NCBI GenBank assembly: GCA_004402895.1
Contig: SORT01000010.1
Coordinates: 1-53,149, forward strand
DNA from: Fidelibacterota bacterium MT.SAG.3
Lineage (GTDB): Bacteria > Fidelibacterota > SORT01
Length of the DNA: 53,149 nt
Direction: 5' to 3'
Shown: in pieces, positions 36,101 through 44,337 of the stretch
Position numbering within the stretch: the stretch's first letter is position 1
How the letters are laid out: every line of letters starts with the position of its first letter
Translations under genes and position numbers: made by a program
The notes under the pieces: model-generated
The model's database searches: none
What the model was told of the DNA's origin: nothing
Seen by the model: only the letters and a program-made list of their open reading frames with translations

Positions 36101-36549
36101 TAGCGGCAAGGCAGGAACAGATCAGGCGTTCTCTCGAAAAGATGATGAAAGAGATGGCAGGAAAGAATGACGGCGTCGGCAGATTGGACGGAATCGCCAA
36201 TGAAATGGGTGAGGTGATAAAGGACCTCAAAAACAGACGGCTCTCGAGAAAAACGATTCAGCGACAACAGCGAATATTGTCGAGAATGCTTGATTCGCAA
36301 AAATCAATGAGAGAACGGGAAAAAAGCAGGAAGAGAAAATCCAAAAGCGGGATTGACATTGCACGCTACGGTCCGTCGGGACTACCTCAAAACCGGGGTG
36401 AAAGAGGCGAGCTGCTCAACCGCGAATTGATAAACGCGCTCAGAGAGGGATATTCCATGGACTATCAGGAACTTATCAGAAAGTATTACGATTCGCTTCG
36501 CAGCAATCAATCAAAAAATAGTCAAGCGCTGCCGGTAGAGAGCAATTGA
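33133..36549 (+). CDS. Large DUF4175-like coiled-coil membrane protein
   Basis: 1138 residues. Two close N-terminal membrane helices (about 27-47 and 54-75) and a third (about 163-181) are followed by a beta-rich extracytoplasmic region (about 190-535: FSVEVSPKNTEIVKGDTLIF, IELEFPGYSKLENKVFEG), a long Glu/Lys coiled coil (about 540-850), a Met/Gly/Gln-rich linker (about 930-1010) and a basic C-terminal tail rich in RSRKR-type clusters. The order matches DUF4175-type proteins seen next to DUF4159 in Bacteroidota and relatives. No enzyme domain is seen. Its stop overlaps the TTG start of the next gene (TTGA). Confidence 0.75.
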   Translation: MNKERKLLSHIDQVRKLTANQRLRNSLFMFTTLLITITVTLLYLEGVFWFGTTIRWSILIGALLASTISIGVVLMIHNRIKRSQMSGSSDEELARMIGEDNPSIKDKLLNAIQIGAGSDESNFSQELIDSSITQIEKEIANADLSKSVENKNRSKRNKTLLTAALTAASLLLISPAELKNAASRLVLPSENFNPALPFSVEVSPKNTEIVKGDTLIFSASVSGSLLPTEMIFETESQGIISANLLMPDSSGIFRFVYESIKENFSYRFKAKDPKFLKSWVRYESDKYRVSVLNRPSVRRMNIELEFPGYSKLENKVFEGNMGEIVALRGTKATFSIESNKPLSSAEISFSTGEKISLKTKSRSAIGHFVIDNSGSFHISLHDTQGIENSNPVEFGFIAMRDEFPVISLLEQPENFDLDASMAIPMRLRIDDDFGITEVAIALRVISEYGEESDSSFQFINIDLPPIRTGSLEFGRYLDLSPFEIAPSDIIEYYGIVYDNDTYSGPKLSRSRLYYARFPSLAELYKRIEEDTRIADNSAEETLKEAKELREAIEELTEEFKKDPELDWAKRQKIEETIRKQEEIEKSLESITDKLDEIIEEAEKNQLFTEESLQMYMELQNLFQDLASSELFEAMEKMREAMISLNENDMAKALQEFNLSQEQFTRELERTLEIFRRVQAEQKMDEIVKRMTELAEEQKRIAEETNKLSEENKNELKSLAEREERAKDELANISDEMKELENITEPFPEMPTSKIAELQDEMETGDLPNSLQQSEQAMMDSDISSSKEKSDQASSELSKMLSKLDSLKEEMRKKQLQEVLAGFQKITRKALQISKNQEELTLEGEGLKSNSPNLAQIAAKQEEQRRDLSSLVEDLVELSKKTFGISPAIARSIGKTSGAMSKAVRNLSERNARQGSAAQSEALGGLNQTILSLRGAMSQLSASGSGTGFEQYLQQMQQMANAQGGINSETLNMMPGMKPGGSRSSQSMRNLAARQEQIRRSLEKMMKEMAGKNDGVGRLDGIANEMGEVIKDLKNRRLSRKTIQRQQRILSRMLDSQKSMREREKSRKRKSKSGIDIARYGPSGLPQNRGERGELLNRELINALREGYSMDYQELIRKYYDSLRSNQSKNSQALPVESN

Positions 36550-38435
36550 AGCTTAGAGCAACCATACTGACCCTTTTTATATTCTTGACGCATTCGCTTC
36601 TATTCGCTCAATTCGACGGAAACAATATGCTCTTCCAAAGAGCGCGAGCATATCATAAAATGGGCAAAATCGAGGATGCCATCAAAATACTTGAAAAGCT
36701 GCACGATGAAAAACCGGGAAACATCGCTTACTTGAATCTGCTGAAAGAGAGTTACAAAGATATTGGTGATTTCAGACAGTTACTTTCCCTCCTGCAGAAA
36801 AATTCAGCCCTACATCCTGATAACTGGCGAATCGAAGTCGAGCTGATCGACACATACTTGAAACTCAAAGAGAAAGATAAAGCATTCGCAATTATTAACA
36901 GATTATCCAAAGAATATCCGAATAACTATTCCGTAACACGAACAATTGCCTTAGTATTGAGTAGTAACAGATTATTTGACGAGACTGTCGCGCTCTATGT
37001 AGACGCTCGAATGAGGACGGAAAAACCGGCTCCGTTGACAAGAGACTTGGCGAATTTTCATGCATCCCGCCTCAATTATGCTCAAGCTACCAAGGAGTAT
37101 ATAAAATTCCTGAATTTTGCTCCTCAAAATTTTGGATATATACGCCGGCAACTCTCCCGCTTTAATACCGACAGCAGCACAATAAGCAGTGTACTCAATA
37201 ATCTCAAAGCGGGATTAAAGGAATCTCCCGACAATGAATCGTTAAGGCAACTCGTAGCGGATTACCAATTCCGGACGGGTAATTATGAGGAAGCGCTCGC
37301 CGAGTATATTATCTTAGAAACCAACTCCGAAAAAGAGGGACAGATTCTTTATGGGTTCATCGAAGATCTAAAACTTGAAAAACAATATCAAATCGGCATA
37401 AAAGCCTCGCGAAAACTGATGACCCTTAAGCCAAACAGTAGATTATATCCGAATACATATTTTATGTTAGCGGAGTTGACTGAGCTGAACGAAGCAAGTC
37501 AGAATGAATATTATCCTGAGCTGACTTTTACTCTTCAGCAGAGCGATGCGGATAGAATTAATGAATCTCCGGGCATTCCAATCTCTGTTGCGATCTATGA
37601 TTCACTCTCAAACAGATACCGGAACAGCCTGATCGCCTCGAAGGCGCTCTTCAGGATGGGAGAGATCTATTTCACGAGACTCCAAAATTTAGACGAGGCT
37701 GAAAAGGCGTTTAAGAGATCGATGCTCTCTTATCGCAGCACGCAGATAATCGAACCCGCTCTTGCAAGGTTGGCTGACATCGACTTGGAACGGGGTGATC
37801 TTACTTCGGCAAAAGAAACTTATCTGAAGCTTGCCGAAACAACGAAAAGCGAGGAACTTCGGTTAAAAAGTAAATTTATCAGTAGTGAAATTGAATACTT
37901 TTCCGGTGAATTTGATAGTTCGCTCTATCATTTGAACGACCTTATATTTGAGGCTGATTTTAAAGACCCGATCATGAACGATGCTTTGGAGCTAAGTATT
38001 CTTTTGGAAATCGTTAAGAGCGATAACTCCGCAGACTCTCGGGAAGCACTGAAACTCTTTGCCAAAGCTGCCCTTATGTCCCGTCAGAGAAGATATTCGG
38101 AAGCCCGGGCAGCATATAAGAACCTTTACGATGAATACCCTGATACTCCTCTGTCGGACGATGCTTTCTATCTTGTCGGAAAACTATCAGCCACAATGGG
38201 CAGGTTCGAGGAATCCGTGGAAACGTTCGATCTTTTCCTGGTCAGTTATCCCGAATCAGACCTTGCGGACAAAGTCCTGCTTTCTGCCGGGGAAATCAGT
38301 GAAATCGGTCTTCAAGACAGTGAAAGTTCAATTTACTATTACGAGAGACTGCTTATAGATCACCCACGGAGCATATATGCGGATATTGCAAGGAAACGAT
38401 TACGTAATTTATCAAAAATAGAACGAGTAAACTAA
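36546..38435 (+). CDS. Secreted tetratricopeptide-repeat protein
   Basis: 629 residues from a TTG start overlapping the preceding stop. A signal peptide (about 1-21, LLFAQFDG) is followed by about a dozen TPR-like repeats with two distinctive regions: 30-300 (AIKILEKLHDEKPGNIAY and similar) and 480-625 (RRYSEARAAYKNLYDEYPDT, FDLFLVSYPESDLADKVL, YYERLLIDHPRSIYADIA) of the YbgF/BamD style. It is probably a periplasmic scaffold for the neighbouring membrane protein. Confidence 0.82.
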   Translation: MKLRATILTLFIFLTHSLLFAQFDGNNMLFQRARAYHKMGKIEDAIKILEKLHDEKPGNIAYLNLLKESYKDIGDFRQLLSLLQKNSALHPDNWRIEVELIDTYLKLKEKDKAFAIINRLSKEYPNNYSVTRTIALVLSSNRLFDETVALYVDARMRTEKPAPLTRDLANFHASRLNYAQATKEYIKFLNFAPQNFGYIRRQLSRFNTDSSTISSVLNNLKAGLKESPDNESLRQLVADYQFRTGNYEEALAEYIILETNSEKEGQILYGFIEDLKLEKQYQIGIKASRKLMTLKPNSRLYPNTYFMLAELTELNEASQNEYYPELTFTLQQSDADRINESPGIPISVAIYDSLSNRYRNSLIASKALFRMGEIYFTRLQNLDEAEKAFKRSMLSYRSTQIIEPALARLADIDLERGDLTSAKETYLKLAETTKSEELRLKSKFISSEIEYFSGEFDSSLYHLNDLIFEADFKDPIMNDALELSILLEIVKSDNSADSREALKLFAKAALMSRQRRYSEARAAYKNLYDEYPDTPLSDDAFYLVGKLSATMGRFEESVETFDLFLVSYPESDLADKVLLSAGEISEIGLQDSESSIYYYERLLIDHPRSIYADIARKRLRNLSKIERVN

Positions 38436-38436
38436 A

Positions 38437-39696
38437 TTGAAACAATTACTTACACTACTGTTTTTTCTATTCCAGTTAACAACGCTTCTGGGTCAAAAAC
38501 TGCTGATACCTATGGATATAACTCAAGAAAACCATCTGAAAGCCTATGGTTTGACCTTCTGGGCGTTAGAAGCCGACATAGAAATAGAATGGCTTTTGAA
38601 TTATCAAGGCGGCTCCTTTTTAATGGATTATTCCGATAAGATTGCCCGTGAATGCAGAATTCGCGGCGTTAATTACCTGACACTCGACGCCGGTTCTATT
38701 TTGAACATATACACCGAAATCGAAGCGAATAATATGGAAGTCATACTCCTTGAAAAAGCGCCGAAGATAGCCGTTTATACTCCGCCAAATAAACAACCGT
38801 GGGACGATGCAGTCACATTAGCGCTTGAATACGCTGAGATACCATATGATAAACTATGGGATCTGGAAGTTTTGAAAGGCGATCTCTCTAAATACGATTG
38901 GCTTCATCTGCATCATGAAGATTTTACAGGTCAATACGGAAAATTTTACGCCTCTTATCACAGCGCATCATGGTATATCAGGCAGCAGCTGCAATACGAA
39001 GAAATGGCGGCTGATTTGGGGTATCTAAGCGTTTCTGAAGAAAAAAAATCTGTGGCTAGAACGATCAAGGATTATATCCGGAATGGCGGTTTTTTATTCG
39101 CCATGTGTTCCGCAACCGACAGTTACGATATAGCATTAGCCGCTGAAGGCGTTGATATTGTCGATGTTCCTTTCGATATGACACCGGTATCACCAAATTT
39201 TAATGCTAAACTTGACTATAGCAAAACTCTCGTTTTTAAGGATTTTACTCTTGTTACCAATCCGTCAGTATATGAATTTTCCGATATTGACGCTGTTCCC
39301 GGCAGCGGAGCAGCACCAAGACCGATAGAAACAGATTACTTCTCTCTTTTCGAATTCTCCGCCAAACACGACCCCGTTCCAACTATGCTGACCCAGAATC
39401 ATGTTAGTGTCATTAAGGGATTTATGGGACAAACCACTTCTTTTCGCAAACATCTCATTAAAGATCATATTGTAATTATGGGAGAAATCGAATCGGCAAA
39501 TGAGGTAAAATATCTTCATGGAAACTTTGGAAGAGGCACTTTTACATTTCTCGGAGGCCATGATCCTGAAGATTCCCGTCACCACGTTAACGACCCGCCT
39601 ACTAATCTCGAGCTGCATCCTAATTCACCCGGCTACCGGTTGATATTGAACAACATTTTATTCCCCGCCGCAAGGAAGAAACCACAAAAAACATGA
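38437..39696 (+). CDS. Exported GATase-like protein (family often mislabelled asparagine synthetase B)
   Basis: 419 residues from a TTG two bases after the TPR stop. A signal peptide (about 1-20) precedes KLLIPMDITQENHLKAYGLTFW and IEWLLNYQGGSFLMDY, a conserved opening that I remember from Bacteroidota proteins sometimes named asparagine synthetase B. No N-terminal glutaminase Cys or PP-loop exists, so the name is not supported. YIRNGGFLFAMCSATDSYD closely parallels the YLTSGGFLFADD stretch of the DUF4159 neighbour, pointing to the same class I amidotransferase-like fold. A His-rich end (GGHDPEDSRHHVNDPP) may bind metal. Confidence 0.6.
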   Translation: MKQLLTLLFFLFQLTTLLGQKLLIPMDITQENHLKAYGLTFWALEADIEIEWLLNYQGGSFLMDYSDKIARECRIRGVNYLTLDAGSILNIYTEIEANNMEVILLEKAPKIAVYTPPNKQPWDDAVTLALEYAEIPYDKLWDLEVLKGDLSKYDWLHLHHEDFTGQYGKFYASYHSASWYIRQQLQYEEMAADLGYLSVSEEKKSVARTIKDYIRNGGFLFAMCSATDSYDIALAAEGVDIVDVPFDMTPVSPNFNAKLDYSKTLVFKDFTLVTNPSVYEFSDIDAVPGSGAAPRPIETDYFSLFEFSAKHDPVPTMLTQNHVSVIKGFMGQTTSFRKHLIKDHIVIMGEIESANEVKYLHGNFGRGTFTFLGGHDPEDSRHHVNDPPTNLELHPNSPGYRLILNNILFPAARKKPQKT

Positions 39697-39703
39697 GGTA
39701 TAG

Positions 39704-40102
39704 ATGTCATCACATTTTTCTGTAAGCACACACTCTTCAACAGAGATGGTCAACATAACAAGCCAAGTCCAGAACGAACTTAAACATAGTGAAATCAAAT
39801 CAGGTATCTGCATTGTTTACGTGCCGCACACAACTGCGGGAATTACCATAAATGAAGGCGCCGATCCTGCCGTCGTCAGGGATATGGTGATGGAGATGAA
39901 TAAGATAGTTCCGCTTCAAGACGGGTATGACCATGCGGAAGGAAATTCAGCGGCGCATATTAAAACATCTCTCTTCGGATCGTCAGTTCAAATCCCCGTC
40001 GAAGATAGTCGTCTGACTCTCGGAACATGGCAATCGGTATTTCTTTGCGAATTTGACGGACCCCGTAACAGACGGGTGATAGTGCAAGTGATCGGGAAGT
40101 GA
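39704..40102 (+). CDS. yjbQ: YjbQ/UPF0047 family protein
   Basis: 132 residues with the highly conserved family core: ICIVYVPHTTAGITINEGADP, HAEGNSAAHIKTSLFGSSVQIPV and LGTWQSVFLCEFDGPR. Members can substitute for thiamine-phosphate synthase in E. coli, and the metal-binding His residues are all present. It is the last gene of the plus-strand cluster, seven bases after the GATase-like gene. Membership of the cluster may be incidental. Confidence 0.93.
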   Translation: MSSHFSVSTHSSTEMVNITSQVQNELKHSEIKSGICIVYVPHTTAGITINEGADPAVVRDMVMEMNKIVPLQDGYDHAEGNSAAHIKTSLFGSSVQIPVEDSRLTLGTWQSVFLCEFDGPRNRRVIVQVIGK

Positions 40103-40129
40103 TATTTTTTTAAGGTTGAAACGCTCTCT

Positions 40130-40600
40130 TTAATCAACTTTCTTAATGAGCCAGTGAGCTGTTCCCCGCTCAGATTTCACTGTAACCTTATCCCCCTGTG
40201 ACTTGCCTAAAATCGCTTTGCCTACGGGAGATTTAGTGGATATTTCCACAACATCGTCCTTAAACAGCGGCATAGAAACCACTTCACCCTCCAAAAGCAC
40301 GCCGGAGTCCAAATTTTCAATTATAATCGCAGAACCGACAAAAACCTTACCCTTCGGTCTGTCTTTTGGGTCATACACTTCAGAATTGGCAAGTTTATTC
40401 TCGAAATCCTGAATCTTTGTCATAAGCAAGGAGAGCCTTTCACGGGAAGCATGGTATTCCGCGTTCTCCTTTAAGTCACCCTGATCTCTCGCGGTCGATA
40501 TATCTTTTTGGATTCCCGATTTAATAGGTCCTTTTAAATTCTTAAGTTCCACCATAAGTTCATCAAATTCTTCCTGCTTAAAGAAATATTTTTCGCTCAT
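40130..40600 (-). CDS. greA: GreA/GreB-family transcript cleavage factor
   Basis: 156 residues, the normal GreA size. An N-terminal coiled coil (about 5-75, with LKENAEYHASRERLS at the loop carrying the acidic tip) and a C-terminal FKBP-like domain (SPVGKAILGKSQGDKVTV) are both visible. It rescues backtracked RNA polymerase by stimulating RNA cleavage. The ATG overlaps the mazG stop by four bases. Confidence 0.95.
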   Translation of the reverse strand: MSEKYFFKQEEFDELMVELKNLKGPIKSGIQKDISTARDQGDLKENAEYHASRERLSLLMTKIQDFENKLANSEVYDPKDRPKGKVFVGSAIIIENLDSGVLLEGEVVSMPLFKDDVVEISTKSPVGKAILGKSQGDKVTVKSERGTAHWLIKKVD

Positions 40601-41346
40601 ATTTTCCCCTTAATTTTACTGCTTTCCCAAATTTTGTCCATTTCCTCCAAAGATAATTCCGTTATATCGCGACCACTAACCTCAGCCGCCTTTTCAATGC
40701 TCTTGAACCGCGATTCAAACTTTTTTATCGTCCTGCGCAATGCGTCTTCCGGATTTACACCCATAAAACGGGATAAATTTACGGCGCTGAAAATAAGATC
40801 CCCTATCTCTTCTTCGAGCTCCTTTTCGTTTCCACCGGATGACGCCTTTCTGACCTCCTCGATCTCCTCATCTATTTTCGTCCATATATCGTCTACATTA
40901 TCCCAATCAAATCCCGTTGTAGCTGCTTTTTCCTGCAATCTGAATGCTCTTTGCAACCCGGACAAATTTGTTGGCACACCATCTATACGGGACTCTCTCC
41001 CCTCTATTTGTTTCAATTCTTCCCAATCCATTTTTATCTTCTCGATATTTTTCTCACTATTTTCGCCGAAAACATGAGGATGCCGTCTTATTAATTTTTC
41101 ATTTATTCCGGCTAATACATTGTTAATATCGAAGTTTCCCTTCTCTTCCCCCAATTTTGCGTGGAACACAACGTGCAGCAGGAGATCACCGAGTTCTTCT
41201 TTCAGTAAGTTCATATCCCCGTTATCAATCGCCTCGACCGCTTCATAAGCTTCCTCTATCAAATATTGACGAAGCGATTCATGGGTCTGCTCCTTGTCCC
41301 ATTCACAACCGTTTTCCGAACGCAGAGATTGCATGATCCCTATCAA
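40597..41346 (-). CDS. mazG: Nucleoside triphosphate pyrophosphohydrolase MazG
   Basis: 249 residues with two MazG domains in tandem: the first with GCEWDKEQTHESLRQYLIEEAYEAVEAI and EELGDLLLHVVFHA, the second with EEIEEV and EEEIGDLIFSAVNLSR followed by the FxxRF motif. It hydrolyses aberrant NTPs and so protects nucleic acids. The start is close behind a promoter region shared with the M28 gene. Slight N-terminal shortening relative to E. coli is normal. Confidence 0.93.
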   Translation of the reverse strand: MIGIMQSLRSENGCEWDKEQTHESLRQYLIEEAYEAVEAIDNGDMNLLKEELGDLLLHVVFHAKLGEEKGNFDINNVLAGINEKLIRRHPHVFGENSEKNIEKIKMDWEELKQIEGRESRIDGVPTNLSGLQRAFRLQEKAATTGFDWDNVDDIWTKIDEEIEEVRKASSGGNEKELEEEIGDLIFSAVNLSRFMGVNPEDALRRTIKKFESRFKSIEKAAEVSGRDITELSLEEMDKIWESSKIKGKI

Positions 41347-41420
41347 TCTACTGAACTCTATAGAATAACTATTTTGCGCCGTATCTTCTATGGAAAATCT
41401 CCTCTCGCGATATAAATAAA

Positions 41421-41466
41421 AGGATGTTCTTGCTGATTTTACAATTCTTCAATCAGCGCTCATCCT
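41421..41466. other. Nested inverted repeat between mazG and the M28 peptidase gene
   Basis: In the 243-base divergent gap (41347-41589), AGGATG/CATCCT (41421-41426 with 41461-41466) encloses GCTGATT/AATCAGC (41432-41438 with 41451-41457) around a 12-base loop. The outer and inner stems total 13 bp. No T-run follows on either strand. It may be a leader hairpin or a protein-binding site. The rest of the gap holds no gene that I can see. Confidence 0.45.
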
Positions 41467-41589
41467 GCCATAAATATATTTCACAATGCATCAAAACACA
41501 ACTAAGAATTGATTTTTCCTAAAACCGAAAACTTGATTGTCTGCGGCCCGTATCATAACTTTGCAGCCTATATTCACAATGGAGACATC

Positions 41590-43032
41590 ATGTTCAATGA
41601 CAAGGTAAAAGCAATATTCTATTCATCAATACTTTCGATCTTAATTGTTTCTAATATCAGCGCGGAAGATAAAGATATATACCGGTTGATATTCGGCGAA
41701 ATAATTTATAACTCGGAAGCATATAGCAACCTCCGCGAACTCTCCGATGATATCGGTGGGCGAGTTTCCGGGACAGAGGCAGGATACAGAGCAGAGCGTT
41801 GGGCACTCCAAAAATTCATTTCTTATGGTCTGCATAACCCTCACTTTGAACGCTTTGAAATGCCTGGCTGGAAGCGCGGTTCCCTCACGGTAGAGGTATT
41901 GACTCCGGGAAAGAAGATACTATCTGCCGTCGCCTTGGCTAATACCCCGTCAAAAGCAAAAATAACCGATCAAATAATCGACGCAGGGTTCGGCCACCCT
42001 GATGAATTCGCTGAATTAGGTGAAAAAATAAAAGGCAAGATAGTTCTCGCAGAAGTCGGCACGCTGCCCGGAGAAAGATCCGTTCACAGGACAGAAAAGG
42101 TTGAGCTTGCAACCCGGTACGGAGCAACAGGGTTTGTGCTCATCACCAACGCCCCGGGTAATCTCCCGAGAACGGGAACTTGTAAAGTCGGCGGATATGC
42201 TGATATCCCCGCAATCAGCGTCTCATCAGAACACGGAACATGGCTCAGAAGATATCTGAAAGATCATCCTGATGTCAAAATGAAGATAAATATGAAAAAT
42301 AAAACAGGGATGACGCATGCGAATAATATCGTAGCGGAAATTATCGGGACGGAAAAACCGGATGAAATAGTTATAGTAGGCGCTCATCTCGATTCTTGGG
42401 AACTTGGACAAGGAACCATCGACAACGGCGTAGGCTCGGTTTCTCTGCTCGAAACTGCAAGAGTACTGTCATTGTTAGGCGCAAAACCGAAACGAACCAT
42501 ACGATTTATACTCTTTATGGGAGAAGAATTCGGCCTTTACGGTTCCAAGGCTTACGTTAAACAGCATTCCTCGGAACTTGAAAAGATAGTCATGATGCTT
42601 AACATGGACATGGTTGGTGATCCATATAGTTTTAACTCTTACGGACATGAAGAAGCTCTTCCGTTTCTCAAGAAACTGGCTGCCGACCTTCAGGGTTTTG
42701 GAATATCTAAGGATAAAGTTACGAACAAAGCCGCTCTTCACAGCGACCATCTATCTTTTACAATTGCGGGAGTTCCCGCTATGAGTTTGAGATCAACCTT
42801 AGATAAAAGTATGCGGCGTTACTATCACAGCGCCGGAGACACGTTCGATAAAGCGTCAGAGACCTACTTGAATAACGCAGCCAGCATAGCTGCCACTACC
42901 CTTCTCAGGATAGCAAACGCCGAGGAGAGGGTCGGCAGATTTTATTCGGATGATGAAATAAGAGATATGCTGATAGAACACGGATTAAAGGAGCCTCTTT
43001 CGCTCACAGGATATTGGAGATGGAAAGATTAG
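41590..43032 (+). CDS. Exported M28-family metallopeptidase with PA domain
   Basis: 480 residues from the ATG at 41590, chosen because GGAG at 41581-41584 is well placed and a signal peptide (ending ISAED) then follows. The frame extends upstream to a TTG at 41509 with no support. A PA domain lies about residues 130-245. The M28 zinc sites are intact: VGAHLDSW, TIDNGVGS, FMGEEFGLYGS (Glu pair), NMDMVGD and HSDHLSF. The enzyme is probably a periplasmic or secreted aminopeptidase or carboxypeptidase. Confidence 0.92.
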   Translation: MFNDKVKAIFYSSILSILIVSNISAEDKDIYRLIFGEIIYNSEAYSNLRELSDDIGGRVSGTEAGYRAERWALQKFISYGLHNPHFERFEMPGWKRGSLTVEVLTPGKKILSAVALANTPSKAKITDQIIDAGFGHPDEFAELGEKIKGKIVLAEVGTLPGERSVHRTEKVELATRYGATGFVLITNAPGNLPRTGTCKVGGYADIPAISVSSEHGTWLRRYLKDHPDVKMKINMKNKTGMTHANNIVAEIIGTEKPDEIVIVGAHLDSWELGQGTIDNGVGSVSLLETARVLSLLGAKPKRTIRFILFMGEEFGLYGSKAYVKQHSSELEKIVMMLNMDMVGDPYSFNSYGHEEALPFLKKLAADLQGFGISKDKVTNKAALHSDHLSFTIAGVPAMSLRSTLDKSMRRYYHSAGDTFDKASETYLNNAASIAATTLLRIANAEERVGRFYSDDEIRDMLIEHGLKEPLSLTGYWRWKD

Positions 43033-44336
43033 GATTCTTCAACATCTGTGATTTTATCTGCACTGTCGATCATTACTCTTATGATCCTGTTTGAACGAAC
43101 CTCTAATATATTGAAAACTACTCCACTGTGACTGATTTTCTGACCCTTCTTCGGAATTTCGCCGAATTGATGAAATAAAAATCCTCCAAGCGAATCATAG
43201 CCCTCTTCTTTTGGAAAACTGATTCCTAACTCTTCCTCTACATCGTCAAGATCCCATTTCGCGTCAGCATCAATTATATATTCCGACAGCTTCTTGAATA
43301 TCGGTTCCTCGTCATCATGCTCATCCTGAATCTCTCCAACGATCTCTTCAAGAATGTCCTCCAATGTCACAAGTCCTGATAATCCCCCGTATTCATCAAC
43401 TACCAAAGCGAGTTTTCTCCGTTTGTCCTGAAACTCACGCAATAATTCATCTATCATTTTTGTTTCCGGAATATAAAATACCGGTTTAATGACAGCCGCT
43501 ATGCTTCCCTTATTATTCTTCTGGCCGATAAATGGAATCAAATCTCGCGTATACAGCATACCTACGATATCATCCACACTATCTTTGTAGACCGGGATCC
43601 GGGAAAATCTGCTTTTCCTCACTACTTCAATAGCTTCTTGTATGTTCGATTCAATTGACAGCATTATCACGTCTGTCCGGGGCACCATTATCTCGCGAAC
43701 CTTAGTGTCGCTTAGCTCGAAGATCCCATGTAACATTTTTCGTTCTTCTTTTTCCAGCGTCCCCTTTTCTTCGCCCACATCAACTAAAGTTCTTATCTCT
43801 TCTTCATCAAGGTTTACCCTCTTTTTTTCAATGCCCAACGCTTTCAAAACAAAATCGGTGAATCCGTACAACAGATTCGCAACAGGTTGAAGAACCGTAT
43901 GAACAAAAGAGAGCGGTAAAGCAAACAGTTTAGCGATTTTTTCCGCTCGCTTCACAGCCGCTAATTTCGGCGTAACTTCGGAGAAGATAAGAACCGCAAT
44001 TGTTATTATAATTATTTCCATAATAATTGCGATATTTTTATCAATTCCATAATATTCGGCAACGTCAAGAGCCATCAGGGCGGCAAGACTCGCGATCGCC
44101 ACATTTACGATCGTATTTCCCGTTAGAATAGTGATCAGCAGTTTACGCGGTTCTCGTAGGAGTTTTAATAATATTTTTGTGCCTTCACCGTTTTGGTCGG
44201 TCAGCTCTTTGATCCGGGATTCTTTCAATGAAAAATATGCTGTTTCGCTACTCGAAAAAAATGCTGAAATGAGCATCAGGATAAATATAGCGATAAGTTT
44301 ATACAGAAAAAATTCGTTCAGAAATTCTAAATCCAT
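43029..44336 (-). CDS. CorC/HlyC-type CNNM-domain protein with CBS pair
   Basis: 435 residues. A DUF21/CNNM membrane domain (about 10-190, four helices, ISAFFSSSETAYFSLKE), a CBS pair (about 205-330: REIMVPRTDVIMLS, EFQDKRRKLALVVDEYGGLSGLVTLEDILEEIVGEIQDE) and a C-terminal CorC_HlyC domain (about 345-430) are in the standard order. Members export or regulate Mg2+ and Co2+. It follows ybeY by one base. Confidence 0.94.
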   Translation of the reverse strand: MDLEFLNEFFLYKLIAIFILMLISAFFSSSETAYFSLKESRIKELTDQNGEGTKILLKLLREPRKLLITILTGNTIVNVAIASLAALMALDVAEYYGIDKNIAIIMEIIIITIAVLIFSEVTPKLAAVKRAEKIAKLFALPLSFVHTVLQPVANLLYGFTDFVLKALGIEKKRVNLDEEEIRTLVDVGEEKGTLEKEERKMLHGIFELSDTKVREIMVPRTDVIMLSIESNIQEAIEVVRKSRFSRIPVYKDSVDDIVGMLYTRDLIPFIGQKNNKGSIAAVIKPVFYIPETKMIDELLREFQDKRRKLALVVDEYGGLSGLVTLEDILEEIVGEIQDEHDDEEPIFKKLSEYIIDADAKWDLDDVEEELGISFPKEEGYDSLGGFLFHQFGEIPKKGQKISHSGVVFNILEVRSNRIIRVMIDSADKITDVEES

Positions 44337-44337
44337 A

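Noticed and set aside
38437-39696. Annotation as asparagine synthetase B
   Set aside because: No catalytic Cys, no PP-loop and an export signal; the name appears to be a propagated error.
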